From Treponema sp. (GTDB lineage Bacteria > Spirochaetota > Spirochaetia > Treponematales > Breznakiellaceae): DNA of 6,756 bases. The notes below the pieces were generated by a model. It did no database searches. It was not told the origin of the DNA and saw only the letters and a list, made by a program, of their open reading frames with translations. Below, piece after piece: positions 1 to 5,804 of this stretch. Numbering within the stretch: the first letter of the stretch is position 1; each line of letters begins with the position of its first letter. The translations under genes and the position numbers were made by a program. The DNA is taken from the NCBI GenBank assembly GCA_031284195.1, contig JAITAI010000115.1, positions 1-6,756 on the forward strand. Direction: 5' to 3'.

Positions 1-385
1 CAGGACTCTCAGGAAAGGCTTCCAACACCACCATGGCAATGGCATTGTCCTGCTCGTGGGTCAGGGAAAGATGCACTCGATGGGCGCCGCTATGCTCCAA
101 GGCCCGGCGCGCAGTACCAAAGAGTTGTATCTCCGGCTTGCCGTTGTGCTGATTGACCACCATAATATCTTTGAGCACGATACCCGAAAGCCCTATACCC
201 AGGGCTTTACCAAAGGCTTCCTTAGCAGCAAACCGGGCCGCTAAAGACAAGGTCGCCCCACTGCCCCTGGACAGGGCAGTGCGTAGTTCCTCAGGATGAA
301 AATAGCGTTCCAATAAGCCGGGGATAGTCTGCCACCGTTTCAGCCGATACACATGGACCACGTCCACTCCGATACCGATAATCAT
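1..385 (-). CDS. acpS: Holo-[acyl-carrier-protein] synthase AcpS (3' end beyond window)
   Basis: AcpS transfers the 4'-phosphopantetheine arm of coenzyme A to the conserved serine of apo-ACP, activating it for fatty acid synthesis in the cytoplasm. The 128 visible codons carry the family hallmarks. The N-terminal strand is MIIGIGVDVVHVYRL, with the Mg-binding Asp at residue 8. The CoA/Mg helix is LAARFAAKEAFGKALGIG (residues 48-65), with the conserved Glu at 56. The C-terminal strand is HLSLTHEQDNAIAMVV (105-120). AcpS proteins are usually about 120-130 residues, so only a few residues are missing; no stop is reached before the left edge. The ATG shares one base with the stop of cdaR (TGATG), and no good Shine-Dalgarno sequence lies close by, so translation is probably coupled to cdaR. 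It is the third gene of the cdaA-cdaR-acpS operon. The family call is secure; only the end is unknown. Confidence 0.95.
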   Translation of the reverse strand, partial: MIIGIGVDVVHVYRLKRWQTIPGLLERYFHPEELRTALSRGSGATLSLAARFAAKEAFGKALGIGLSGIVLKDIMVVNQHNGKPEIQLFGTARRALEHSGAHRVHLSLTHEQDNAIAMVVLEAFPESP

Positions 386-1344
386 CAGTTTCTAGGGTTC
401 CTCAACCTAACCTGCACCGTAACCGTTTCAGGATCCTTCCGTAAAAGGGTAAAGTTCGGGATCGGCGGTACCAATACCGGCAGCATAAAGGTTCCTGGTT
501 CGGTTATGGCCGAACCATCCACATACAGAAATGAAGCCGGCGGACTGTACTGTTCCAGCGCCCGTTGACTCCCTTCAAGGCGAATACTGCCGGTACCCCC
601 TTCTAAGTCTGCGATAAACCGTTCATGCAGCCGGTCTACCCGAATCGGCAGATTGGTAAAATTCTCAAGTCCAATGATTTCCCTGATAAACCCATGAAAT
701 TCGGTCATGCCATTCCCCTGGATTACCACCAGAGGATCCGGGTTCAATATACTGACCATGATGGAAAAGTCTTCATTTCGGCCATCCATATCAATAAAAT
801 CAGTGGATAGTTCCAAAATCCCGCTCATTACCTCTGCAGGACCTTCAAGCGCCACCTGAGATGGCGTCAAGGTATAAGAAACCAATTCGTATCCTCTTTG
901 CAAGGGTCCCCGGGTATTAGCCTTCAAAGGGACGTATTTACTCATTTTATGATCCAAGACCAGGGATATTTCCAGAGGATCCACCTTGATTTCCAGAGGC
1001 TCAAGGCCCAAAGCAGTTCCATGCATACGGACCTGCACCGGGACCCTATAGATGCCCTTCTCTTTGCCGGTAAGGTCAATATAGGGCTCCATGTCCTCTT
1101 CCAAAAGGGAACGCACCCGGGCAGCATCCCCTCGGATACTGATACGGATCATCTTCGTATAGGCGCTTGCAGGAATCAAGTTTCCCGTGGTCTCTACCAG
1201 AAGCGGAATCGAAAAGAACCGTTCTTCCAGGGTGTTCATGTGGTGAAATACAAACAGCACAAGCGCGAGGGCAATGGAAAGCACCTTAGCAGGCCAGTTT
1301 TCCGCTATGTGGGCGAGTACTTTTCTGCTATCCAAGGATCCCAT
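385..1344 (-). CDS. cdaR: CdaR/YbbR-domain regulator of the diadenylate cyclase
   Basis: This is a YbbR-family protein. In Firmicutes, CdaR (YbbR) binds the membrane cyclase CdaA and modulates c-di-AMP synthesis. The 319 residues contain one N-terminal membrane helix (about 18-34, WPAKVLSIALALVLFVF), with the rest probably outside the cytoplasmic membrane. Three YbbR-type beta repeats can be made out: about 44-130, 135-225 and 228-315. Each opens with a pattern like 'IPL/VPL/LPI' and closes in 'VxVxxxL'-like strands. The position directly after cdaA supports the role. As drawn, the ATG overlaps the cdaA stop by 17 bases, but its AAAAGG lies flush against the ATG. The TTG at 1335 (codon 4) has the same AAAGG nine bases upstream and is a good alternative start. 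At the 3' end it overlaps acpS by one base. The family is clear from pattern; binding to CdaA is inferred from family and context. Confidence 0.9.
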   Translation of the reverse strand: MGSLDSRKVLAHIAENWPAKVLSIALALVLFVFHHMNTLEERFFSIPLLVETTGNLIPASAYTKMIRISIRGDAARVRSLLEEDMEPYIDLTGKEKGIYRVPVQVRMHGTALGLEPLEIKVDPLEISLVLDHKMSKYVPLKANTRGPLQRGYELVSYTLTPSQVALEGPAEVMSGILELSTDFIDMDGRNEDFSIMVSILNPDPLVVIQGNGMTEFHGFIREIIGLENFTNLPIRVDRLHERFIADLEGGTGSIRLEGSQRALEQYSPPASFLYVDGSAITEPGTFMLPVLVPPIPNFTLLRKDPETVTVQVRLRNPRN

Positions 1345-2209
1345 CCTTTTCTGAGTCTAAGGATGAAGTCATGGAGGAACCGGTCTTTTCAGCGTCTCCT
1401 TGTCTCACCCCATGTTCAAATAGTTCCTGTAGGGTTCTGGTAATCTCCACGGAAGAAAGGTCATAATACAATTTACCGTCAAAAGCGATAGATATAGCCC
1501 CGGTCTCTTCGGAAACCACCAGGATTACCGCATCGGACTGCTCGGACATACCCAAAGACGCCCGATGCCGGGTACCGAAACTCTTTTTGATATCCTGCTG
1601 TTCAGACAGGGGAAGAAGACACCCTGCCGCAGCAATCCGGCTGTTTTGGATAACCATGGCCCCATCGTGCAGGGGCCCATCGAATTCAAAGACCGTTACA
1701 ATGAGACTGGAAGAAATTTCCGCGTTCATCCTGGTCCCAGTATCAATGATGTTCTTGAGGTTCACCCGTCGAGGAAAAACCACCAGCATCCCTCGACGCT
1801 TCTGGGAGAGAATTTCCGCTGCAGTAACCACCACTTCCAGATGCCCCAGCCGGGGTTTGCTGTCTGGCCGGAATAACTCAGTCTGGCCCAGACGCAGGAT
1901 GATCTTCCGCAATTCAGGCTGAAAGACAATGGCTACTGCCACAAAAAGTCCTGGAGCCAGGATATTGAGGACCCACTGTAAAGTCGTTAATTTGAATAAA
2001 ACCGCAAGACCATACACCAGGGCCAAAAAACCTGCCCCTTGGACCATCTGCATAACCTGGGTTTTGACTAACAGATCGTAGGCTTTATAGAGCAGAAACG
2101 AAAGGATTACTACATCCAAGACCGGACGGATGGTATCATACACTGCGGTAAGCCGCTGAAGCCATTCCAAAATATACCCTTTATGCGTATAGAATCGGAC
2201 CTGCCTCAC
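1328..2209 (-). CDS. cdaA: Membrane diadenylate cyclase CdaA (c-di-AMP synthase)
   Basis: CdaA condenses two ATP into cyclic di-AMP, a second messenger tied to potassium/osmotic balance and cell-wall homeostasis. There are three N-terminal membrane helices (about 28-45, 56-73 and 79-97), ending in the family's FQPELR (96-101). The DAC domain follows, with the two active-site motifs intact: DGA (182-184, in PLHDGAMVI) and RHR (214-216, in GTRHRASLG). ETG (235-237) is also present in VVSEETG. Length is 293 codons against roughly 270-280 usually. The extra length is partly a serine-rich tail after residue 270 and partly the start. The start drawn is GTG at 2209 and lacks a clear RBS. TTG at 2170 (codon 14) is preceded by AAAGGG at six-base spacing and would give an N-terminus closer to the family. 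It heads the operon with cdaR and acpS. Function is confident, start uncertain. Confidence 0.95.
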   Translation of the reverse strand: MRQVRFYTHKGYILEWLQRLTAVYDTIRPVLDVVILSFLLYKAYDLLVKTQVMQMVQGAGFLALVYGLAVLFKLTTLQWVLNILAPGLFVAVAIVFQPELRKIILRLGQTELFRPDSKPRLGHLEVVVTAAEILSQKRRGMLVVFPRRVNLKNIIDTGTRMNAEISSSLIVTVFEFDGPLHDGAMVIQNSRIAAAGCLLPLSEQQDIKKSFGTRHRASLGMSEQSDAVILVVSEETGAISIAFDGKLYYDLSSVEITRTLQELFEHGVRQGDAEKTGSSMTSSLDSEKDGILG

Positions 2210-2449
2210 CTATGCCCAAGACCCTATGCATACGCTATGAATTTGCACGGCAGTACCTATGCTTGGCTACAGCATAGACTAGATAGGGGATTTCTGCAAG
2301 CCGGTAGAGTTCCGCTGCAGGATAAACACCTACAGGATAAACCAGGCTTCCTGGGATGAGAATCCAGATGCTTCAGAAGACCCCAATAACCAGGCGATTC
2401 CTTTGCAGGACATGAACTGGACTTTTCCGGGCCCTGCCCTTTCGCCTTC
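2210..2449. other. Spacer upstream of cdaA, no gene seen
   Basis: No reading frame here resembles a protein. It must contain the promoter region of the cdaA operon, but I see no convincing -35/-10 pair. Reading on the minus strand, the stretch just before cdaA repeats GCATAG several times between about 2210 and 2265; I cannot assign a role. The open frame that runs leftward from the ABC ATPase remnant through this spacer to about 2330 has lost family resemblance by roughly 2455. Confidence 0.5.
2318..2342. repeat. Short tandem-like direct repeat
   Basis: The ten bases CAGGATAAAC occur at 2318-2327 and again at 2333-2342, a 15-base period. They lie in the non-coding stretch between cdaA and the ABC ATPase remnant. 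This may be a small duplication or deletion scar; no function is implied. Confidence 0.45.
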
Positions 2450-2760
2450 ACCGTGGGTACCGTCCCAAATCAACTCGTTATCATGGGTAATAATAAAAAT
2501 CGTTTTATCCATTCCCACCATTTTCCGGAAACACACCGGTACCCTTAAAAGCCCTTCCCTGTCCAGGCCGCTGGTAGGATCATCAAAAATGCAAATGTCC
2601 ATGCCAGAAAGCATGTCGCAGGCCAGGGAAAGCCGCTGTTTCTGCTATCCTGAAAGCGTTACCAGATGGGCCTCTAGGATTCATACATTCCAAGCCGTTT
2701 CAGAATAGTCCGCGCTGTCTCAAGCCGTTCTTCGTTCCGTGGCGAGAGGAGCAGAAGCAG
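2450..2760 (-). pseudogene. Decayed ABC transporter ATPase (ECF/CbiO-like), C-terminal half
   Basis: Read leftward from about 2730, the sequence gives an ABC nucleotide-binding domain from just before the signature motif to the switch histidine. The pieces are EERLETARTILKRLGMYE (frame ending near 2680), then in another frame TLSG-stop-QKQRLSLACDMLSG, then ICIFDDPTSGLD (Walker B and D-loop), then KTIFIITHDNELI (H-loop near 2483-2485). Three defects show. The second glycine codon of LSGGQ is a TAG (2645-2647). There is a frameshift between about 2670 and 2682. The usual Walker B glutamate is Asp. No Walker A (P-loop) half is present upstream. The pattern best fits energy-coupling-factor/CbiO-type ATPases, but other importer ATPases cannot be excluded. 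Upstream, in the frame of the EERLETAR piece, about 15 hydrophobic residues (GILVPAVLLLLL) hint at a fusion to a permease remnant through deletion. It cannot make an active ATPase. Confidence 0.82.
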
Positions 2761-2820
2761 TACGGCGGGAACAAGAATGCCGAGTATAGGCGGCAAGGAA
2801 ATTCAGAAGACTTTTAGTAA

Positions 2821-3033
2821 AAGCTATATACTGGTTGCTGGTTGATTGTACTTACGGTTGATATTATAGTACATGGTGTTATAATGCCAATTAAATCGGA
2901 CTCTGAAGCTGTAATAAAGGGAAAAATTAGTGCTTTAGCTGTTACTGGTGATTTCTTTGTTTTCATATAGGGTGTTATAGAAGGATTTTTGGTAACCCTA
3001 TTTGGGTTCTTCAAAGGGTTGTTTACCTCATAA
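2821..3033 (+). pseudogene. Small two-helix membrane ORF interrupted by an amber codon
   Basis: One plus-strand frame stays protein-like from about 2821 to the TAA at 3031-3033, apart from a TAG at 2968-2970. A hydrophobic stretch (GCWLIVLTVDIIVHGVIM) comes first, then a polar segment MPIKSDSEAVIKGKISALAV starting at the ATG at 2884. Then comes GDFFVFI, the stop, and a second hydrophobic helix GVIEGFLVTLFGFFKGLFTS. A TGG to TAG change of one tryptophan codon would explain the break. No RBS or convincing start is seen for the first helix, so the 5' end may also be lost. I do not recognise the family. It sits in AT-rich sequence unlike the genes on either side and is followed 59 bases later by the 48-codon ORF on the same strand, so the two may have formed one unit. 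Confidence 0.5.
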
Positions 3034-3092
3034 AATATCTGTTAGAGTATGGCAGAAAGAAGCCGGTAAACTAAAAATACAGGAGAAATAAA

Positions 3093-3239
3093 ATGACTTG
3101 GGAAGTCAAATATCAAACAACTTCAAGTTCTAATGTTGCGACAACAACAGAGAATGGAAATTCCGAATCTGAAGTAAGGGAAAAAATAAAGAAAAGGAAT
3201 AAAAACCTTAAAAAAATCATTAGTATAAAACCAAAATGA
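3093..3239 (+). CDS. Small hypothetical protein, 48 aa
   Basis: An ATG with a good Shine-Dalgarno sequence (AGGAG at 3081-3085, seven-base spacing) opens a 48-codon frame ending in TGA. The product begins MTWEVKYQT, passes through a Ser/Thr/Asn-rich stretch, and ends with a basic helix-like tail (SEVREKIKKRNKNLKKIISIKPK). The plan is a beta-strand, a turn, then 'S-E-x-E-V/A-R-E-K-I-K' and 'KIISIKP'. It resembles a class of small hypothetical proteins found in phages and accessory DNA, but I cannot name a family or function. Codon use is AT-rich, unlike dxs and cdaA. The neighbours are the amber-broken membrane ORF upstream and an orphan RBS downstream. The RBS and the non-random composition make it more likely real than not. 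Confidence 0.6.
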   Translation: MTWEVKYQTTSSSNVATTTENGNSESEVREKIKKRNKNLKKIISIKPK

Positions 3240-3254
3240 TTTTGATTAAAAAAT

Positions 3255-3263
3255 TAAAGGAGG
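3255..3263 (+). promoter_or_regulatory. Orphan Shine-Dalgarno sequence
   Basis: AAAGGAGGT is a full match to the anti-Shine-Dalgarno sequence, 16 bases after the stop of the 48-aa ORF. No gene follows. Reading on, there is TTACATT and a run of eight T, with a stop within a few codons in each likely start frame, and then the inverted repeat. It may be the remaining leader of a third gene, deleted at this point. Confidence 0.45.
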
Positions 3264-3280
3264 TTACATTTTTTTTCTTT

Positions 3281-3317
3281 GAGGCAGTTTCAAAACTAAC
3301 CGAGTTTTGAAACCCTC
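3281..3317. repeat. Perfect 11-bp inverted repeat between the 48-aa ORF and dxs
   Basis: GTTTCAAAACT (3287-3297) and AGTTTTGAAAC (3303-3313) are exact reverse complements around the five-base loop AACCG. An outer GAGG/CCTC pair (3281-3284 with 3314-3317) extends the stem past a two-base bulge. It lies 33 bases past the dxs stop and between convergent reading frames, the place for a terminator. Yet neither strand has a U-run after the stem: the T-tract (3268-3276) lies before it on the plus strand and therefore becomes an A-tract after it on the dxs strand. It may be a U-less transcript-end hairpin for dxs or a remnant of a bidirectional terminator. Confidence 0.65.
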
Positions 3318-3349
3318 TCCCTTATCAGCCGGTTAAGTTTTACCGGATA

Positions 3350-5389
3350 TTAGGTATGAGCCGCCCAGGATCCTGAAGAGCCGGCTCGGGGACCAGCCTT
3401 TTGGGAATAAGGGTAAATCCGGTTTTCCCCGTAAAAACGCCGAACCGATGCGGCAATACCCTCTCCATCAAGACCATTTATATGGAGGAGTTCTGCCCGT
3501 TTCCCAAGAGAACCAAAGTTACCGTGAATTCCCAGAACCCGGATCTGCGCAGTACATTGCCGTCTATAGGCCAATTCCGTGGCGTATTCCCCAAATCCCC
3601 CTTCTATGATGCCTTCTTCGATAAAAACCATGAGTTCATAGCGGTTCATAATCTCCACCAGGTAATCCTCATGCACCGGTTTAAGGAAGCGTAGGTTGTA
3701 TAGATCCACGGCAATATTGAGGGCTAAGAGACGGTCCGCAGCATCCCAAACCTCGGGATAAAGACTTCCTGTAAAGGCAAGGCAGACCAAAGTACCCCAT
3801 TCCCGTATAAATACCCCCTTTCCCCGCTCTAAAGGAAGGGAGAAGGCATGGATCTCATGAGGACACATGGCTTTGGGATACCGGATCATGGCAGGTTCGA
3901 CCGCGGCCAAGGACCAATCCAGCATCCGCTTCAACTCCAAGCCTCCTGCAGGCGCCAGGATAGTCATATTCGGGATCGGACGGAACAGGGCGATATCAAA
4001 CAACCCTTGATGGGTTTCTCCATCATCACTGACAAACCCTGCCCGATCCAGGGCAAAGAGAACCGGCAGCTTTTGCAGGGCCACATCGTGGATCACTTGA
4101 TCCACTGCCCGCTGGATAAAGGTTGAGTAAACCGCGACTATCGGCCTCATTCCCTGAGTCGCCAATCCTGCGGCAAAGGTAACCGCATGTTCCTCTGCAA
4201 TACCCACATCAAAAAAACGGGTGGGAAACGCAGCTTTGAACGGGGAAAGCCCAGTTCCTTTTTCCATTGCCGCGGTAATGGCTATTACCCGTGTATCCCT
4301 GCCCCCTGCATCAAGCACAGCCCGGTTAAAAGCATCGGTAAAAGAACCATTGCCCCAGAATTCTGGCCGGATGTGTACTGCCGGAATCTTTACCGGGGCT
4401 CGGGCTGCTTCCTGATGGCTGGTACCGGGTTCCTCTGGAGCCGTCTCTTTAGCCACCAAACCTCCGCTTATAGAAAACGAAGAAACCCCATGGTAGCTGC
4501 CAGGATCTTTTTCAGCGAATTTATACCCTTTACCCTTGCGGGTAATCACATGGACCACCACGGGCTGATCAAGCCTCCGTACATCCTGCAGCACCCGTTC
4601 AAGCTGCTGGATATGGTGCCCATCAATAGGCCCCACGTATTCAAAGCCCAGATCCACAAAAAAATTATCCGTATAGAAGACCGCCTTTACTGCCCGCTTA
4701 AGCCGGACCACTGCATCGAAAAAGGCATCTCCTACCAGGGGCAAGCGCTTGGCCATGGAATCGAAGTTACGGCGAAACCACTGATACCGGGCCTTCATGG
4801 AAAGGCGGCTTAAATATTTGGAAAGCCCTCCCACATTGGGACTTATGGACATCTTATTGTCATTAAGGATAACCACCAAGGGTAAACGCAACTGCCCTGC
4901 GTGGGATAGGGCTTCATAGGCCAGTCCTCCGGTCAAGGCCCCATCACCGATAACCGCCACTACCCGGTTTCTCCATCCTTGGACCCACTCCCCCGCAAGG
5001 ATCCCCAGGGCCGCTGAAATTGAGGTGGACGCATGGCCCGTATCAAAGATATCATGGGGACTTTCGGTTCGTTTTGGAAATCCCGCCAGTCCACCGGATT
5101 GACGGAGAGAAGAGAATTTCTCATACCTGCCGGTAAGCAGCTTATGGGTATAACACTGATGCCCCACATCCCAGATTATCTTATCCCGGGGGGAATTAAA
5201 GACCCGGTGCAATGCAATGGTAAGTTCCACCACTCCCAGGTTAGAGGACAAATGACCCCCATGCTTACTCACCGTAGCCACGATAATTTCACGGATTTCA
5301 GCAGCAAGCTGATTTAACTCTGTGAAGGAAAGACTCTTAAGATCCCCTGGTTCATAAATGCGGGCTAACAGGGATTCGGCTTCACTCAT
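3350..5389 (-). CDS. dxs: 1-deoxy-D-xylulose-5-phosphate synthase
   Basis: DXS condenses pyruvate with glyceraldehyde-3-phosphate, using thiamine diphosphate, to give DXP. This is the first step of the MEP isoprenoid pathway and a branch to thiamine and pyridoxal synthesis. Visible motifs: HGGHLSSNLG (His46) and DVGHQCYTHKLLTGR (His77) for substrate/ThDP contacts; the ThDP/Mg site GDG (148-150) with LNDNKMSI (175-182); GFEYVGPIDGH (248-258); the transketolase pyrimidine-domain glutamate in VGIAEEHAVTFAAG (Glu399); and DRAGFVSDDGETHQG (His460). All catalytic positions look intact. At 679 residues it is longer than the usual 620-640. The excess sits in a Pro/Glu/Ala-rich linker (about 315-340) and a C-terminal tail after about residue 658 rich in Gly, Ser and Ala. 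The ATG is preceded by only a weak RBS; an in-frame stop upstream and no better start nearby support it. No gene directly abuts it. Confidence 0.97.
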   Translation of the reverse strand: MSEAESLLARIYEPGDLKSLSFTELNQLAAEIREIIVATVSKHGGHLSSNLGVVELTIALHRVFNSPRDKIIWDVGHQCYTHKLLTGRYEKFSSLRQSGGLAGFPKRTESPHDIFDTGHASTSISAALGILAGEWVQGWRNRVVAVIGDGALTGGLAYEALSHAGQLRLPLVVILNDNKMSISPNVGGLSKYLSRLSMKARYQWFRRNFDSMAKRLPLVGDAFFDAVVRLKRAVKAVFYTDNFFVDLGFEYVGPIDGHHIQQLERVLQDVRRLDQPVVVHVITRKGKGYKFAEKDPGSYHGVSSFSISGGLVAKETAPEEPGTSHQEAARAPVKIPAVHIRPEFWGNGSFTDAFNRAVLDAGGRDTRVIAITAAMEKGTGLSPFKAAFPTRFFDVGIAEEHAVTFAAGLATQGMRPIVAVYSTFIQRAVDQVIHDVALQKLPVLFALDRAGFVSDDGETHQGLFDIALFRPIPNMTILAPAGGLELKRMLDWSLAAVEPAMIRYPKAMCPHEIHAFSLPLERGKGVFIREWGTLVCLAFTGSLYPEVWDAADRLLALNIAVDLYNLRFLKPVHEDYLVEIMNRYELMVFIEEGIIEGGFGEYATELAYRRQCTAQIRVLGIHGNFGSLGKRAELLHINGLDGEGIAASVRRFYGENRIYPYSQKAGPRAGSSGSWAAHT

Positions 5390-5453
5390 ACACTTACTAC
5401 TATATATCCAATGGCCTTATTTATCAGGAAAATAGGTACCTAAAGTCCTTTTC

Positions 5454-5480
5454 AGGGTTCTTTGGTTGGAAAAGAACCTT
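5454..5480. repeat. Hairpin in the dxs leader
   Basis: AGGGTTCTTT (5454-5463) and AAAGAACCTT (5471-5480) form a ten-pair stem with one G-T wobble around a seven-base loop. A further CCTAA/TTAGG match just outside (5439-5443 with 5479-5483) could extend or compete with it. On the dxs-coding strand it sits 65-91 bases before the ATG. No U-run follows on either strand, so it is not a standard terminator. It could be an mRNA leader structure or an element scar. Confidence 0.5.
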
Positions 5481-5575
5481 AGGCATCATGTAATACACTA
5501 CCTTAATCACGATACGGCTCTAACACGGGGGCCTAGGGCTGCAGAATATGCTATAACGTAACCCTTTCACCGCCT

Positions 5576-5591
5576 CTTCACCCTGGTGAAG
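5576..5591 (-). terminator. Weak hairpin after the bS22-like gene
   Basis: CTTCACC and GGTGAAG form a seven-pair stem with a two-base loop, 18 bases past the stop of the small ribosomal protein gene on the minus strand. No U-tract follows, so at most it is a weak or factor-assisted terminator, or an RNA 3'-end stabiliser. Confidence 0.3.
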
Positions 5592-5609
5592 GTGAGGTTT
5601 GAAAGAAGG

Positions 5610-5699
5610 CTACTTATTTTTATGTCGATTCCTTCTAAGCTTCTTTTTACGTTTATGGGTTGCAATTTTTCTCAGTTTGCGTTTTCTTCCGCAAGGCAC
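5610..5699 (-). CDS. Small basic ribosomal protein, bS22/mS38-like (AURKAIP1/COX24 type), 29 aa
   Basis: The 29-residue product is almost all basic: it opens (M)PCGRKRKLRKIATHKRK and closes KKLRRNRHKNK. I recognise this as the pattern of the short bacterial proteins with an AURKAIP1/COX24 domain, related to actinobacterial bS22 and mitochondrial mS38. Those run as a 'GKKRKRHKxATHKRKKRLRKNRHKKK'-like helix and sit on the small ribosomal subunit. The start is GTG at 5699, with AAAGGAG at 5708-5714 and eight-base spacing. The frame stays open upstream, but a longer start is unlikely: the extra residues have no family resemblance, and the furthest TTG lies inside the predicted -35 box. A promoter-like sequence stands about 70 bases upstream. 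The next gene on the same strand is dxs. A protein this short with a GTG start would be skipped by most gene finders. The family call comes from sequence memory, not a search. Confidence 0.8.
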   Translation of the reverse strand: MPCGRKRKLRKIATHKRKKKLRRNRHKNK

Positions 5700-5707
5700 T
5701 TCAGCGT

Positions 5708-5714
5708 CTCCTTT
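5708..5714 (-). promoter_or_regulatory. Ribosome-binding site that fixes the bS22-like start
   Basis: AAAGGAG on the minus strand lies eight bases before the GTG at 5699. It is the strongest Shine-Dalgarno match in this part of the window and supports the 29-codon reading over the longer open frame. Confidence 0.75.
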
Positions 5715-5775
5715 ATGTAAGATAGATCCTGTAAACCCACGCACTGATGTACATAGAGGGCAGGAAATTGATTTT

Positions 5776-5804
5776 AGTATGCAGTAAGCCGGGAGAAAGG
5801 TCAA
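5776..5804 (-). promoter_or_regulatory. Predicted sigma-70 promoter of the bS22-like gene
   Basis: On the minus strand TTGACC (5804-5799, five of six consensus bases) is followed after exactly 17 bases by CATACT (5781-5776, four of six). Transcription would begin near 5769, giving an untranslated leader of about 70 bases before the GTG. This is prediction from motif and spacing only. Confidence 0.5.

Larger units (their letters stand above)
5390..5609. other. dxs leader / spacer after the bS22-like gene
   Basis: This 220-base gap between the small ribosomal gene and dxs, both on the minus strand, contains no credible gene and no strong sigma-70 promoter that I can point to. It carries two hairpins, listed separately. 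dxs may be expressed by readthrough from the upstream promoter or from a promoter I cannot recognise. Confidence 0.45.

Noticed and set aside
898..1443. 181-aa plus-strand open frame
   Set aside because: It is antisense to cdaR and the end of cdaA, which are clear genes; composition is that of a shadow frame.
2814..3014. 66-aa minus-strand frame in the AT-rich patch
   Set aside because: It is the antisense of the more protein-like plus-strand membrane ORF and has no RBS.
4187..4813. 208-aa plus-strand open frame
   Set aside because: It is a shadow on the opposite strand of dxs with no domain pattern.
5610..5804. 64-aa minus-strand protein starting at a TTG
   Set aside because: The TTG lies in a predicted -35 box, lacks an RBS, and the first 35 residues show no pattern. 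The real start is the GTG at 5699.
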